A stretch of 64,000 bases of DNA, from contig NC_135557.1 of assembly GCF_964340395.1 (NCBI RefSeq), positions 20,229,725-20,293,724 on the forward strand, given 5' to 3'. How positions within the stretch are numbered: the first letter of the stretch is position 1; every line of letters starts with the position of its first letter. Of this stretch, positions 25,716 through 37,600 are shown piece by piece. The stretch comes from Glandiceps talaboti. Lineage: Eukaryota; Hemichordata; Enteropneusta; Spengelidae. The translations under genes were made by a program, and so were the position numbers. Below the pieces are notes generated by a model. The model worked only from the letters and a program-made list of their open reading frames with translations, had not been told where the DNA came from and searched no databases.

Positions 25716-26093
25716 GTCACATAGTAATTTCAGTCTCCAAATATGGTCACAGCAATGGCTGTGAATCACATTAGAGGTACACAGGGGACAATGTATGTGT
25801 GTGACCAAGGTCACATCAAAAGGTAGCTTACAAGTTAGAGACTCAGCTATCCGAGTCTATGAAAGTAGGAATGTATAAGGAAAGCTGTTTACATTGTGAA
25901 GTATTAGTTGGGAAGAGAAGGAACGCAGAGACTTGGCTATCTGTGAAATTATGGATGTAGTATATGATCAGAGACATGGCTATCTGAGTGTAACTGTAAC
26001 ATACAGTGCTCAACAGTGTTCTTGCAATGCAAATAACGTTGTCAAGCCATGTAGCAAAGTATCTTGGTTAAGTAGTGACCACATTGGTCATTC

Positions 26094-26164
26094 CTAGACT
26101 CTCTCACATGGGGAGGTCTTGTAGACAGAGTCTCAAGTGGTTAGAGTCTGGGTTACTGAGACTA
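26094..26164 (+). mobile_element. Family C MITE, truncated right end
   Basis: TCTGGGTTACTGAGACTA at 26147-26164 and the preceding GACTCT...GGGGA...GTCT...CAGAGTC words match the last 70 bp of the element at 17459-17829. The left end is absent. Confidence 0.6.
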
Positions 26165-26689
26165 TGTCACAGAATGCCCCTTATTGTGGTTTGAGAAAAA
26201 CATTCTGTTTCATATAGCAAATCTATTACTAGCTGTGTTCATGTATAGTTGTAACCATGAGCTTGGTTTACAGTGACGTCATAGCTGTTCTGTATTCTCC
26301 TTGTGTATAGTGTAAAGAAGAAAGACAATACTACATTGTCTTAACATATAACTACATCTGTATCTTATCAAAAGTGAAGTATGAAGGCTGAAGGCTGCCA
26401 GTGTAAGATAAAACGTGGGTTGGGTCATGGGTCACAGACCTGGCTGCTAACGAGGTGTCATATTCAATGATGTCATGTACAACATGACAAGCAAGTTATC
26501 CAATGACGTTTGGGAAAGCTTGTCACATGACAAACATATATCCAATGAAGTTGTACAGGTTGAGCAAATGACTACACAATGATGTCATGGAAGCTTGTCA
26601 CATGACCTACTGTTTGAGGTCATTGAACTCATGATCTACTTGAATATTAATAGAGACGCCAGATTAAATATTCATGAGCATCATTTTAT

Positions 26690-26995
26690 GAACGGAGAAA
26701 GTGAAAGCCTTTTGTAGTGTGGGGTTGTCACTGTTACTATAGCCAATACTGGCAAGTGAAAGCCTTTCATATTGTGGGGTTGTCACTGTTAGTGTTAGTG
26801 TTACTATAGCCAATACAGGAGAAAGTGAAAACCTTGCATACTGTGGGCTTAATACAGGAGAAAGTGAAAACCTTGTATACTGTGGGCTTAATACAGGAGA
26901 AAGTGAAAGCCTTGCATACTGTGGGCTTAATACAGGAGAAAGTGAAAACCTTGCATACTGTGGGCTTAATACAGGAGAAAGTGAAAGCCTTTCAT
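26690..26995 (+). repeat. 39-bp minisatellite
   Basis: The unit TACAGGAGAAAGTGAAA(A/G)CC plus TTGCATACTGTGGGCTTAA is repeated four to five times, with degenerate units on the left. Because 39 is a multiple of three, long frames persist on both strands (for example the minus frame 26664-27074, a 13-residue repeat with SLSPVLSPQYAR). I treat these as artefacts of the unit length: no splice sites or initiation context support them. Confidence 0.9.
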
Positions 26996-28017
26996 AACAA
27001 AAGAATGGGCCTATGTAATCTATTATGGCTCCACTGATACAGCTGAAATGATACTGGCTTGGTGTTTCACTCATGGGACATTACGGTTTTTGACACAAAG
27101 ATAGAAATATTTCAACTTTAGACTAACAATTACAGAGACACACAACACGGCACAAAAAAGGATCCTTGGCCCAATCCCATTGAACAGTGATACGCATTGC
27201 TATTCTTTCACTGGTGCAGTGAAAACAGGCCTCTAATGAAAACATCACCCATGGACTTGATGATTTAAATGGCTGCAAAAGCAGCAATCCTTAACTTTCC
27301 AAATAATAATCAAAACTGCTTCTAAGTTCTACATCCCCACTGTGCACACCACCTATGTAATTGTTTCTTTTGCATTTGAAGTTGTCTGTGTAAAACATTG
27401 TCATGATAAATGACTGAAACACCAAACCAACCAAGGCAAAACCTGGGGACTAAAACCCAACCTTTGTAGTAGATGCCATAAAAGTTATATGTATTGTTCC
27501 TGACAAGTGCAGTGCAATGCCTGCCTTGCAGACAATGTCTTTACTGTGCAAGATAAAATCTTATTCTACCAGTCCTACTACCAGAGGACATGAAGAAAAT
27601 AACACAAGAATTATCCATAATAAAGACATGATGTACAGACTAGTGTTAAACATTGTGTAGAATACTGGCACAATCTTAGTTCTTACTTCTGTGGTCAAGT
27701 TTCAAGTGTGTGAGCATTTCTTTTCAAACATGGTAAATGATAGATAATAAATACCTTGGTATGTGTTTCCATGCACTCTAAAGCACTAAGGTGATAGCGC
27801 CCTCATGAGAAAGAAGAATTAAATCTTTTGTTTGAAATGGTCTACCTTGTAATTGAGATTTGGTGGTAGTTAGACTATTATCTCTCTGTCTAATTAAGGG
27901 CACAAAATTAACTATAGTCCTGTGGCCACAAACTACCAATTGTTGTCATGGGGGGTACCATAATTTACAGCTGGTAGCCCACTGGGGCTGCAATGTGCCA
28001 TTGATCATGCAATTATT

Positions 28018-28081
28018 TAGTCTGGGTACCAACATGGTTTCTTATTAAATTCAGACAGAATCTGTATAGGAACTAGACTAG
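28018..28081 (+). repeat. Family B short dispersed element, copy 4
   Basis: TAGTCTGGGTACCAACATGG at the left and GTATAGGAACTAGACTAG at the right match the family described at 6237. It lies about 180 bp upstream of the candidate signal-peptide exon. Confidence 0.6.
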
Positions 28082-28264
28082 TAATGCCATGATGCATGGA
28101 CACATGACTACTGTTAATTTTGAGCCCTGTTATTGTCTACCTCCACACGAATGAGGATGTAATCGTTCATGTTACACGAAAGCGTTTAATCATAGTGTCA
28201 TTTTTATGGAATTTGCTGTTTCAGATAAACATATGTAATAATAACAGAACCCCATGCCATGGGA

Positions 28265-28328
28265 ATGCCAGTGTTGGGTACACTTAGGGTATTTACACTC
28301 ATGCTTTCAGTGTTTTCTGCTGTACTCT
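28265..28328 (+). CDS. Candidate signal-peptide exon of the Ig gene
   Basis: From ATG 28265 the frame reads MPVLGTLRVFTLMLSVFSAV before splicing at 28328/28329. Joined in phase 1 to the exon at 28491, it continues L-L-C-T-A-Q-T-W, giving a 20-residue hydrophobic run and a plausible cleavage after CTA. The 162-nt intron has a perfect branch-point word (TACTAAT) and a good acceptor. Against it, the donor GTCAAG is non-consensus, and the exon lies inside a fold-back repeat (28288-28390). A signal exon further upstream remains possible. Confidence 0.38.
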
Positions 28329-28390
28329 GTCAAGCTTAGCGAGTGAAAGTATAGCTGTAGAAAACATAAGCACTCGTGCAAATACCTCAC
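28288..28390. repeat. Imperfect fold-back beside the first Ig exon
   Basis: AGGGTATTTACACTCATGCT on the left pairs with AAGCACTCGTGCAAATACCT on the right, and the inner parts (GTGTTTTCTGCTGTACTC against AGTATAGCTGTAGAAAACAT) pair with some mismatches. This is probably a small fold-back element. It overlaps the candidate signal-peptide exon. Confidence 0.7.
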
Positions 28391-28490
28391 ATACATCTCA
28401 CTTGCACTCGCATGTCATACAGGTTCTGTACACAATGAGAGCAACAGATACAGGTATAAACATTACTAATTACTTGTGTTTATATTACAG

Positions 28491-28693
28491 TATGCACAGC
28501 ACAGACTTGGGAGGAAACACCACAAGACGTTCAAGTTGAATATGGATCTGAAGTTGTTTTAGATTGTAAATTATCTGGATTAATAGTGACACTAGCACGT
28601 TGGGTCAAACTATCAGAAATAGATGATAGCTCAGTCGATTTGGCTATTGGTACATTGGAAAACGTAGACTGGGTCGAAGTCATTTATGATGCG
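28491..28693 (+). CDS. Ig gene exon: N-terminal half of V-like Ig domain
   Basis: The acceptor TATATTACAG ends at 28490, with a TACTAAT branch-point word 23 bases before it; the donor GTGAGT is at 28694. Entry is phase 1, exit phase 0. The 67 codons include GSEVVLDCKLSG (B-strand cysteine) and ARWVKLSE (C-strand tryptophan), followed by an acidic C'-D region. The matching second cysteine is in the next exon. The first residues (C-T-A-Q-T-W) look like the end of a signal peptide, so this is probably the first domain of the mature protein. Confidence 0.85.
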
Positions 28694-31600
28694 GTGAGTA
28701 TGATTTGCGGTAGTTTGACTACACATTGAACGTGAACATGAACAGTTATATAATATTGAGAATGTTGGCTATCTACCTATAGTCGAACTTCCAACATCAG
28801 AAGAAATACTAGAATATTTGTTAGTTTGTTGACAATTTTCTAACAGATACTCCTTTTCAGCAACCACCCTCCCTCCTTCCCTCCACACATGCACACACAC
28901 ACACACTTTGGGAGCTATCACACTGAAGGGGTTATCCTTCCACCCACCCATAATGCGAGAAGGGGTAAATGTTAATATAATTCCATACCTTTTATCAACA
29001 CCTTCAGAAGTGCATCAGGGCTGAAAATTAACAGTAGTCCAGTGTCCACAGACTACCAATTCTTGTAGCCACTACCATAATTTACAGCTGATAGCCAACT
29101 CAGGCTGCCACTGATTATGTGATGATTTAAAGGGTGGAAGATTTACAGACATGAAAGTATTTTAATAACACACATATTTCAAAAAGAGGAACTTTGGTTT
29201 TAGTTCAGAAATATGGTACTATTGGTCAACAACCTTGGGTTACCACTTTTTAAAGTTAGTAGCCCACTAGTACAAAGAAAAAAGTTAATTTCAAGCCCTG
29301 ATTAGATGCATGTACTTATTGCCCATTTCACTAAAATGTCATGTTTGGTTACAGGCTACTGGATCCTATCAGTTGAAACTTACAGCTGTAGATTATAGTA
29401 GAGAGGGTAGATACCAATGTACAGTGGCAAATGCAGTACCACAGAGTTATACTGCAAAGGTTGGAGTATGGTGTAAGTATTGCATAACATGAAATATACA
29501 AGTGACCTCTGCAGTGCCCCAGACTTTTGCCAGTCACTTTCTGGGATTTAGTTCTTTCATGTTCAAGCTTGACAGAAGTAAGCTTTCTGCTGCTGCTACA
29601 CATCTCTCCTAGACATTTTGATGATTGAATGACACAAAAATTATAGTACTACTGTGGATATCAGATTCGTACCAAATGATGTACATAAAGTAAAGCCGTA
29701 CATTTACCAGTTTTTAAAGTGTGTAGTTTAAATATGAAAATGGGATCAAAGGGTAAAATGGCAGGTGCAAATCATTCCGAATACTGGTCACTCCTATTGG
29801 TGAACATAGCAACAACGCCAGCTCCTGTGCACACATGTGGGTCGTAGTATTGCATGTTTGCAAGACATGGAGACTTGGTTGAACAAGAGAAAAGTTCTGT
29901 AGATCAGAGGTGATTTTAGACTCTCTCACAGTCCTCAAAGCTTTGCATAAATAGCTAAAACTTGGGTTGTTTTGTATGTATCTACTGCATAATTGTACTC
30001 GTATACTAGTATCCCTGTACTGTACGCCCTCATCGATCACATAGGGCTCACCTTTTGTTGATGGGGCTTCGCCTAACACATCAACAAAAGGTTAGCCCTA
30101 TGTGATCGATGAGGGCACACAGTACAGGGCTTGGGATACTAGTATACAAGTACAATTATGCAGTAGATACATACAAAACAACCCAAGTTTTAGCTATTTA
30201 TGCAAAGCTTCGAGGACTGTGAGAGAGTCTAGGGTGATTTTAAGTTTTTGATCTCTCCTGTGTGACACCACTGAGGTGAAGATTTACATGCATTTATGTG
30301 AGGATTATTCTCATTATTATCATCCTACCTTTTCAGCTCCTCTTTCGTCGCCCTCAGTAGATGGAGAGGTTGAAGAATCAGTTGATGTTCCAAAGAATGG
30401 TGAAGAAGTAGTTGTCTCCAGAACGTGTACAGCTTCTAACGTCAAACCCAAAGCCGATTTGACATGGATGTATTCCATTACATCTGATGCTGGCAGAAAT
30501 ATCGTTGGTGAGCTGCCCTACGACTTTGCGTCTGGTAGCCTTCCAGACGATGGCGTACCAGTAGGTGTGGACAACAATGTTGTAGTCGCGAAAACTGAGA
30601 CTGAAAATGATGATGGAACTACGGATACGGAAAGTGCACTCTCAGTCACGTACACATCAGGCGCAGACAGTACTGGTCAGGCAGAAGAGAACCTTAAGAT
30701 TGAAGTTAAATGTAAGGCCAAACAAACAGGGTATGTTGAAGAGCGAGATACAGTCAGCAGTGCAGTTACTGTATCCGTAATATCAAGTAAGTTACCTCTC
30801 CATTGTTATAAAACATCTCCCTCATTGCAATGATGGAATTGCCCAGCTTACAGAAAGAAACCTAGTTGTCACTTGGACTCTTCCATCAGTGAAATAGGGA
30901 AGATAGCATCTTGTTTTGCAACCATTGCTGCTAGAGTTGCATATTATTGAGAGAGCTTCATCAATACATTAGTGGTATAACTATAACTGTTACCACACTG
31001 TGGAGTCTTCATCAAGTTATACATACATATTATTTTGCCTGTGTCAGAAAGGTATTAACACTGAATAATTAAAGCATCGCATGATTAAAGTCCAGAGTTG
31101 GCAGATCAAAACGTTTGTTTCTGATAAACCTTTCCATTTTCAAAAATATTTTATTTGAATTTCTTGAAATTATGACATTAGACTCAAAACTTCAATTAAA
31201 TACGAGAAGGATGAAGCCCTTTCTGTAATGCTTCTTTAATTATGTTAAAGCTTGAACCTAACCTATCCTCCCTGTAGTCAGACTAATGGAATGACCCAAC
31301 AAATGATGGACATTGGGGCAGTCTATTATGCTATAAGGTAGAGGATTGTTGGGTTATATTTTATGTTGCTGTAGTGCTTGTGAGCAGCTAGTGATTGCAT
31401 GTTATTCTACTTTCATAACTTAGTTTTAATTTTTATTAGTTTGCTTGATGTTATTGCTAAATGTTTTTTTTTTCCTACTAACTGTTTAAATTACAGCAGT
31501 TAGTTTGACTGTACTAAAGTAAATCTGTGTTCACATTGGTTCTGTAAAACACAAGCTTGGAAAACAGACTAAAGAGTGCACCTATCTACAAGTCTATTAC

Positions 31601-34600
31601 AAAAAAAAATAAATTGATCTCGGCTAAATTGAACAATAAGTGTTTTTTTTAAGTCCAACAAATGAGAGCATGAGTGTGTGTGATTGTTTTGCAAGCATAT
31701 GCTATGTGTATGCGTGTCGTGTGTGTGTGTGTGTGTTTGTGTGTTTCGTTTCAACACTACATGTTGCATTGGTGAGAATGAATCAGAAACAAGAAAACCC
31801 CCAACTTTTTACACAATCAAAAGAATATAGCAAATAGTTGAAATTTTTCAAATATTTCTCTTAAGTTGACATTATACATACAAAAAATACATTTTTTATG
31901 TTTAAAAAAGAACAAAACATGTTTCAACCAAAATCGTATATACAATAGATATTTTAGTATTTCTTACTCAAAATACCGCGTATTCATTGAATTATATGAA
32001 GTAAATGAATGCTTGTGGATAGGTGACGTAATAAGGTGTTGTCTTCATCTCCTAAATGCATGTCAGAGAATCAGAAAAAAAAGTAATATGGACAGTTTAC
32101 AGACCATAAACAATGCATGCATGAATCTTTCCTGCCACCCCCATATCTCTAATGTAATGATTTAGTTCAGTTCTTTTTATATAGGTTGGTTGTTCTATTC
32201 ACCAGTGATGTGGGGGAGGCCAGCTATACTGTTGTTTACTTTTGTGCATCTCTTAACTGCATGAGTTGTTTTCAATATAGTGTAATGTGACTTGGAAGTG
32301 ATATGGACACGACAAAAACATCTCAGTCTTTTGTATTTGCAACTTCTGGCAAACAACTTTCAGAATGAGAGTACCCCTTGAATGGTCATTTGTGTGACCA
32401 CAATCTAAATAGATCATTTGTGTGACCACAGTCTAAATGGACAATTTGTACGACCTCTTTTATCAAAGTGAGACATTACCATAAAAGGCCATTTCCTTGA
32501 ACTCATCATCGACCGTTTCCAGAACAAGCTACATACAAAACGACCTGAAATGTACAGAACAAACAATGTACGTAACAAACAAACGTACAGAACAATCCAA
32601 AATGTACCAAACAAACAAACAAAGAGAAATGTGTAAAACAAACAGAAACGTACAGAACAATTCAAAATGTACAAAACAAATAAATGCACAAACAAACAAA
32701 CAAACAAACAGAAATGTTTAAAACTAACAGAAACGTACAGAACAATTCGAAATGTACAAAAGACCCATGTACAGAACAAACAGAAATACACAAACAAACA
32801 AACAAACAAACAGAAACATACAGAACAGTTCAAAATGTATAAAACAACAGACAATGTACAACACAAACAGAAATGTACAAAACAAGCAGACATATACAGA
32901 ACATGTTAAACAAGCATTAAAAAGTAAGGATGTTTTAGTACGTGTCCATTCATTCCAAGTCGGTAATAGCAAGATGAATTGTGACAATAATCTAAACTTT
33001 GCAAGGGATAAATCATACCATGATTAGATTAAGCATTGGAATGATGACATTTCCCTATAACTTATAACTTTACCCACCCAGGACAGGCATTGACAACACC
33101 GCCAGCCGACGATGTCGCTACTACTACTTCTACTACTACTACTACTTCTCCTACTAGCAAGGGTATGATTTGTATTGTCAACAGAAGTCAACACTTTTGC
33201 ACCAAGAGGGGGTGATGACACTGTTTACACCAGCAGACTGGTGCCACTTCAGTGTTCATAATCACAGTATACTTAAAAGCTGGCAGTCGTTATTCAAAGC
33301 AGAGGCGTGCTATTTGCATGTGTAGAAAAGTTTAGCACTATATTTTTTCAACAAAAGCTAGCTGCAGTCAGTCTTATCGAGCTTGCACATTGCTAAAATA
33401 AGTCACAAATATCTCTTATGATTTGTTGGTGACAAACAACATCTTAAGTGTAAATTGGCATAGAATCTCACCAAGACAAAGACAAAATACTTATTTTTCA
33501 TTATTACAAGAAGATGGAGGGGGAAAAATGGGATGTTGACAAAATATTATAAAAGAGAAATGGGGGGGGGGGGGGACTGGTCTACCATTGCAGAGATGAA
33601 AGGTTAACCAGTCTACCATTGGACAACAAAATGTCCACAGGTGCAAAAGTGTTGACAGTGAGAGTATGAAGAGTAGAAATTCTAATTGGCTACGGAATGT
33701 ATGCCAGCTAACTGCTCCTAAAGACAGTGGCTTTCTGCATTGCATACTTACTTACACACAAACCCTCTACAGATAGCCGCACCATGACTAAATCAAACAA
33801 ACAGACATCCAGAATGATAGAATTCCTGAATGACCCAGGAAAATTTGAGATATAGTGTGGGCTGTCAAGAAACCAGAGTAATAAGTCTTGTATTTCAGTT
33901 TAAAAAAAATTCGAGTTAATATCCAGATGGCTTAAATGTAAAAATCATCAAACTATATTCGTTGAAACCCTGTGTGGTCATTGTCACAAAGTTGCATAGC
34001 TAAACTTCAGTGTCATGACCAGCTCAAATGATTTTATCATAACTTCTGGCAATACGATCTCAAAACCATTATGGTTTGATTCGTGCAAGTTAGGATGATA
34101 CTTCTCATTGTATTGTTACATTGTTTCTAATACCATCCAATTGTTCAAATTTTGTCAAATACCAGCAAGTGTTTATTTTTCTTTCACACCATGAATAAAT
34201 TATAATATGAAAAAACCAAGCAGTTTATTCAGACAAACTTGAAATTAGGTTGGAAGCATAGTAATAATTAGTCCAAACTTTAGGCAATTATTTTAATTTT
34301 GAGGGTTTAAGACCTCAAAAAATGAAACAAGTATGCAGTTCTGGATATATATATATATATCAAATATGCATTAATTGCAATATTTTGAAAATGCATTTTG
34401 TATGTATTTTTTGTCTTTCCAGAATTTGATTTAGAAACTTATCATATGTTTATTATTCTGCTAGACTAGTTAAGTTTTGTTGTATAGTACACCAAACAAT
34501 TAAAATTAATTTTCAAATTCAAAACTTTTCTAAATCTAAAATGAACTTGTGAATTAATGATAGTGCTTCCATAATGAACTTACTTAGTGCAATAATCAAA

Positions 34601-37600
34601 TTGTTACTTTTAGCTTGCATGAAGATGATTTATAGTCAGTAAAAACTTTTAAAAATTCACATTTGGCAAATTATCTTTTTAAGGAGACTACAATGTTATC
34701 TTCAGCAGACACTATTATCTCAAACTTTCAAGGGTTTGATACCTCCCTACCTGATTCCTATCCCCTATCCTCTCATGCCATAATTATCCACATCCTAATA
34801 AGGCTAATAGGAGTATCCCGAAACTGTGAAAATGCAGGGAATGTGCTTGCCTATGGTATGAACCAGTCATCCCTATTTTACTCCGTAAATGGTACAGTCC
34901 ATAGGTACACAGTGAGATCTTAAGACTTGTTTACAGGGGAAAGAGGGGTGACTAGATTACATACTTAAAGTAATGCTGCTAGAATGGGGTTACGTTGCTG
35001 TCAGCGTTTGAAGTTAATTGGACTAATCCATGATGGGATTGTCAATAGTGACAAAGAGGTATTGTATGTTGTTCATCTCCTCCTTTCCAACCTTCCGCCC
35101 CCATCCCATTAATAGACCGGTTCTGAACAATTCAGAACGGATCTCCAACCATTATCAACAAGTACGTTAGTTGATGCAAAATAATCCCTCCATACAAACC
35201 TGATATATTCAGCAAAAATTTCTGTGCAATCAAAAGTTTGTTTATGTGTGGAGTATTTACCAGCTACTTAAAGGTGCACTTCAGATTAGGATTAAAATCT
35301 TGGTATGAAAAACATTTGTTTGGCAAATCTATTGATTAAGTTGATCCAGAATGATCCTGTGTAGTCCTGATTAAGATAATACTAACGCTATGACCCAGGA
35401 TTGAAATATTGCCCTTTAAAAAACCTAAACAAGTTGAAATTACATTTCTTTGTCCACATTTCTTTGTCCAGAACCAAATAAATTTTGTTTATAGAAAAAT
35501 AAAAATTTGTGGTATATATCTTTTCAATTCAGCAATTAATTTTGAAGTGTATTAGTAGATGTGACTAGTATTTTAAAAATAAATACAACCTATGAATATA
35601 ATGAAGTGACCAAAGCTGATTCAAAACTAAAATTCCAACATAACATCCATTTACCGGTATGAGGAAATGTCTATAGATTTTCTCATAATGTCAGTTAAAA
35701 TATGAATATGAACATAAAATGATTCAAAACTTTAATTTCACTGAAACACAAATTACGAGGAAAGATTCAGTAGATGTGTATCTCTCTGGATTTTCCTTTA
35801 GCATCATCTATAATTCTGAAGTGTATCATTTGATTTATCAAATCAGCTCAAAGATAGATATAGATATATGAACATGTTTCTTGTCCTGCCAATGCTGCCC
35901 CCCCCCCCCTGTCCTCTCCTCTCCCATGATGGATTAGTCCAAACAACTCTGAGCTGAAGGTGAGTACGAACAATACAAAGAGAAATAGAGTGGTTTACTG
36001 AATTGCAAATCTTCTCATCTGATTGGTCAATGTGAAATAATTTCAGTGTCTCAAGCTGTTATTAACCAATAGAAATTGGGGTTTCGTAGAGGTTGCTCGT
36101 ATGTGTGATTTGAGGGATTCCATAGAGACGTGATGTTTGCGCCATTCATTATTTGCATTTGCTAAAATTGTGGCTTATTTACAGTGGTAAAGATGCATGT
36201 TTTATCATAGACCGTTGGTGAAGGGTCTATGGTTTTATAAATATAGACGTGTGTGCGTACAAAGTCATGTGTCTAGGGATGCCCTCCCTTTGAGCAAAAC
36301 TGTGTTTCAGATACACCTATTAGCCTTATTCCAAGTAGTGAATGTGATTGAGCCCTACCCCAACACACAAAAATGTTTGCAAAGTATGTCACAAACGTAG
36401 AGCACTGTGTCATGTTGCAAGATTATCATTCTCTTAATACAATGCTTGTGTTTCATTCTGGGAAGTGTTAATAACATTACACTAAAGGATTCGTCATCGT
36501 TAGCATGTTGTATTTGGAATAACCTACTTTTAATACTAATGTTGTGTCTCTGGGATTATGATCAAGCCTTTTATGTGTTCTCTGCACTGGAGAAGGGATC
36601 TTAGTAAGAAACCATGACTTCGTATTGATCTCCCCAATGTGGCTGTCAAGTCAGTACTCCAATGTGATCATCACTATGGCAACATCAGCTTGGCAGCCAT
36701 GTTGGATCAAAGGTCTGGGTTGAAAAGTCATTCAGTATTTAATCAGAAGGGGCTAAACCAGCTGTTCATGTGTGTTCTGTTACTGGTTTTGCATGGATTA
36801 TTGTTTTAATCCTAATCTACCTATTGATCCATCTATTTGATGTGCATGTTAATCCCAACAGGAAAGGAGGAAGTGGTGACTACTATTACTAGCAAACCAG
36901 AACCGCCTACCAAGAGTAGCGTTACCTCAAAACCAGGTCTGGGTCGCATTAGATGTAGTTATGCTTTTAGTCTGCTTGTAGCTATATGTGTGCTATCATT
37001 AATCGTTCTTATATCTTTGCTATGCCTGTCCTTTGTTGCTTTCAGCAATGTTATCTTTCCTCCCACTTGTAACCCAACTGTTTTATGTCTTTCAAAAAAA
37101 AAGCAAAGCCTGTTACAAATCTCATAGTCTACATGAATCTCAGTGTGCTCTCTAAGCCAATGACACACACACAATTTCTAGTGACGCACCAAAATTTGGT
37201 TTTCCCCTATCTCTTACTATGTGTGGTGACTCAAGAAATGCCAGTTTTTATCATTTTGACTCACAACAAAAAATTTGGCTATCATAAGAGGGCACACCCA
37301 GAGTAATCTCTTTGTATAGCCAATACGATTATATCAAGAAACTGAACTGGCAGTATTTACTTATTGTTGATTTTAATTAGATATTGCATATTACAGACAT
37401 GATGTGGAATATTCCATATGTTGTGCATAGGAAAATATAACAGTTTGTAATCAACACAAATTTTACCTGCATATGCATAATCATCAGTCTGCTGGGTTCT
37501 CCCCAGTCCAAAATGTGTGCCGGTTGGTAGTTAACTTTGCTGGCATTATTATTTATTAGGTGAATATTAATGTCAGTGTGTGTTAATCTACAAGTTTGAA

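Larger units (their letters stand above)
25716..28264. other. Upstream flank of the Ig gene
   Basis: No supported exon. It contains dispersed AGAGACTTGGCTATCTG words (near 25844, 25927, 25972) related to the 12.3-kb minisatellite, a truncated family C element (26094-26164), a 39-bp minisatellite (26690-26995), and a family B copy (28018-28081). No convincing TATA or initiator context could be assigned to the gene. Confidence 0.5.

Noticed and set aside
26664-27074. 136-codon minus-strand frame with a 13-residue repeat
   Set aside because: The 39-bp minisatellite keeps frames open on both strands; no splice or start context.
27790-27810. GCGCCCTCATGAG word resembling a CTCF site
   Set aside because: The leading CC-A/G part of the motif is absent; weaker than the four sites reported.
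29714-30079. 121-codon minus-strand frame
   Set aside because: It covers the left arm of the 313-bp palindrome; no homology or splice support.
32414-33027. Cys/Phe/Leu-rich frames around the A-rich repeat
   Set aside because: They arise from the degenerate AAAC/ATGTAC tandem repeat; opposite-strand frames are equally open.
33773-33855. Phase-1 frame after an AG at 33772, a possible secreted-form last exon of the Ig gene
   Set aside because: The polypyrimidine tract is weak and the 27-residue peptide is unremarkable.
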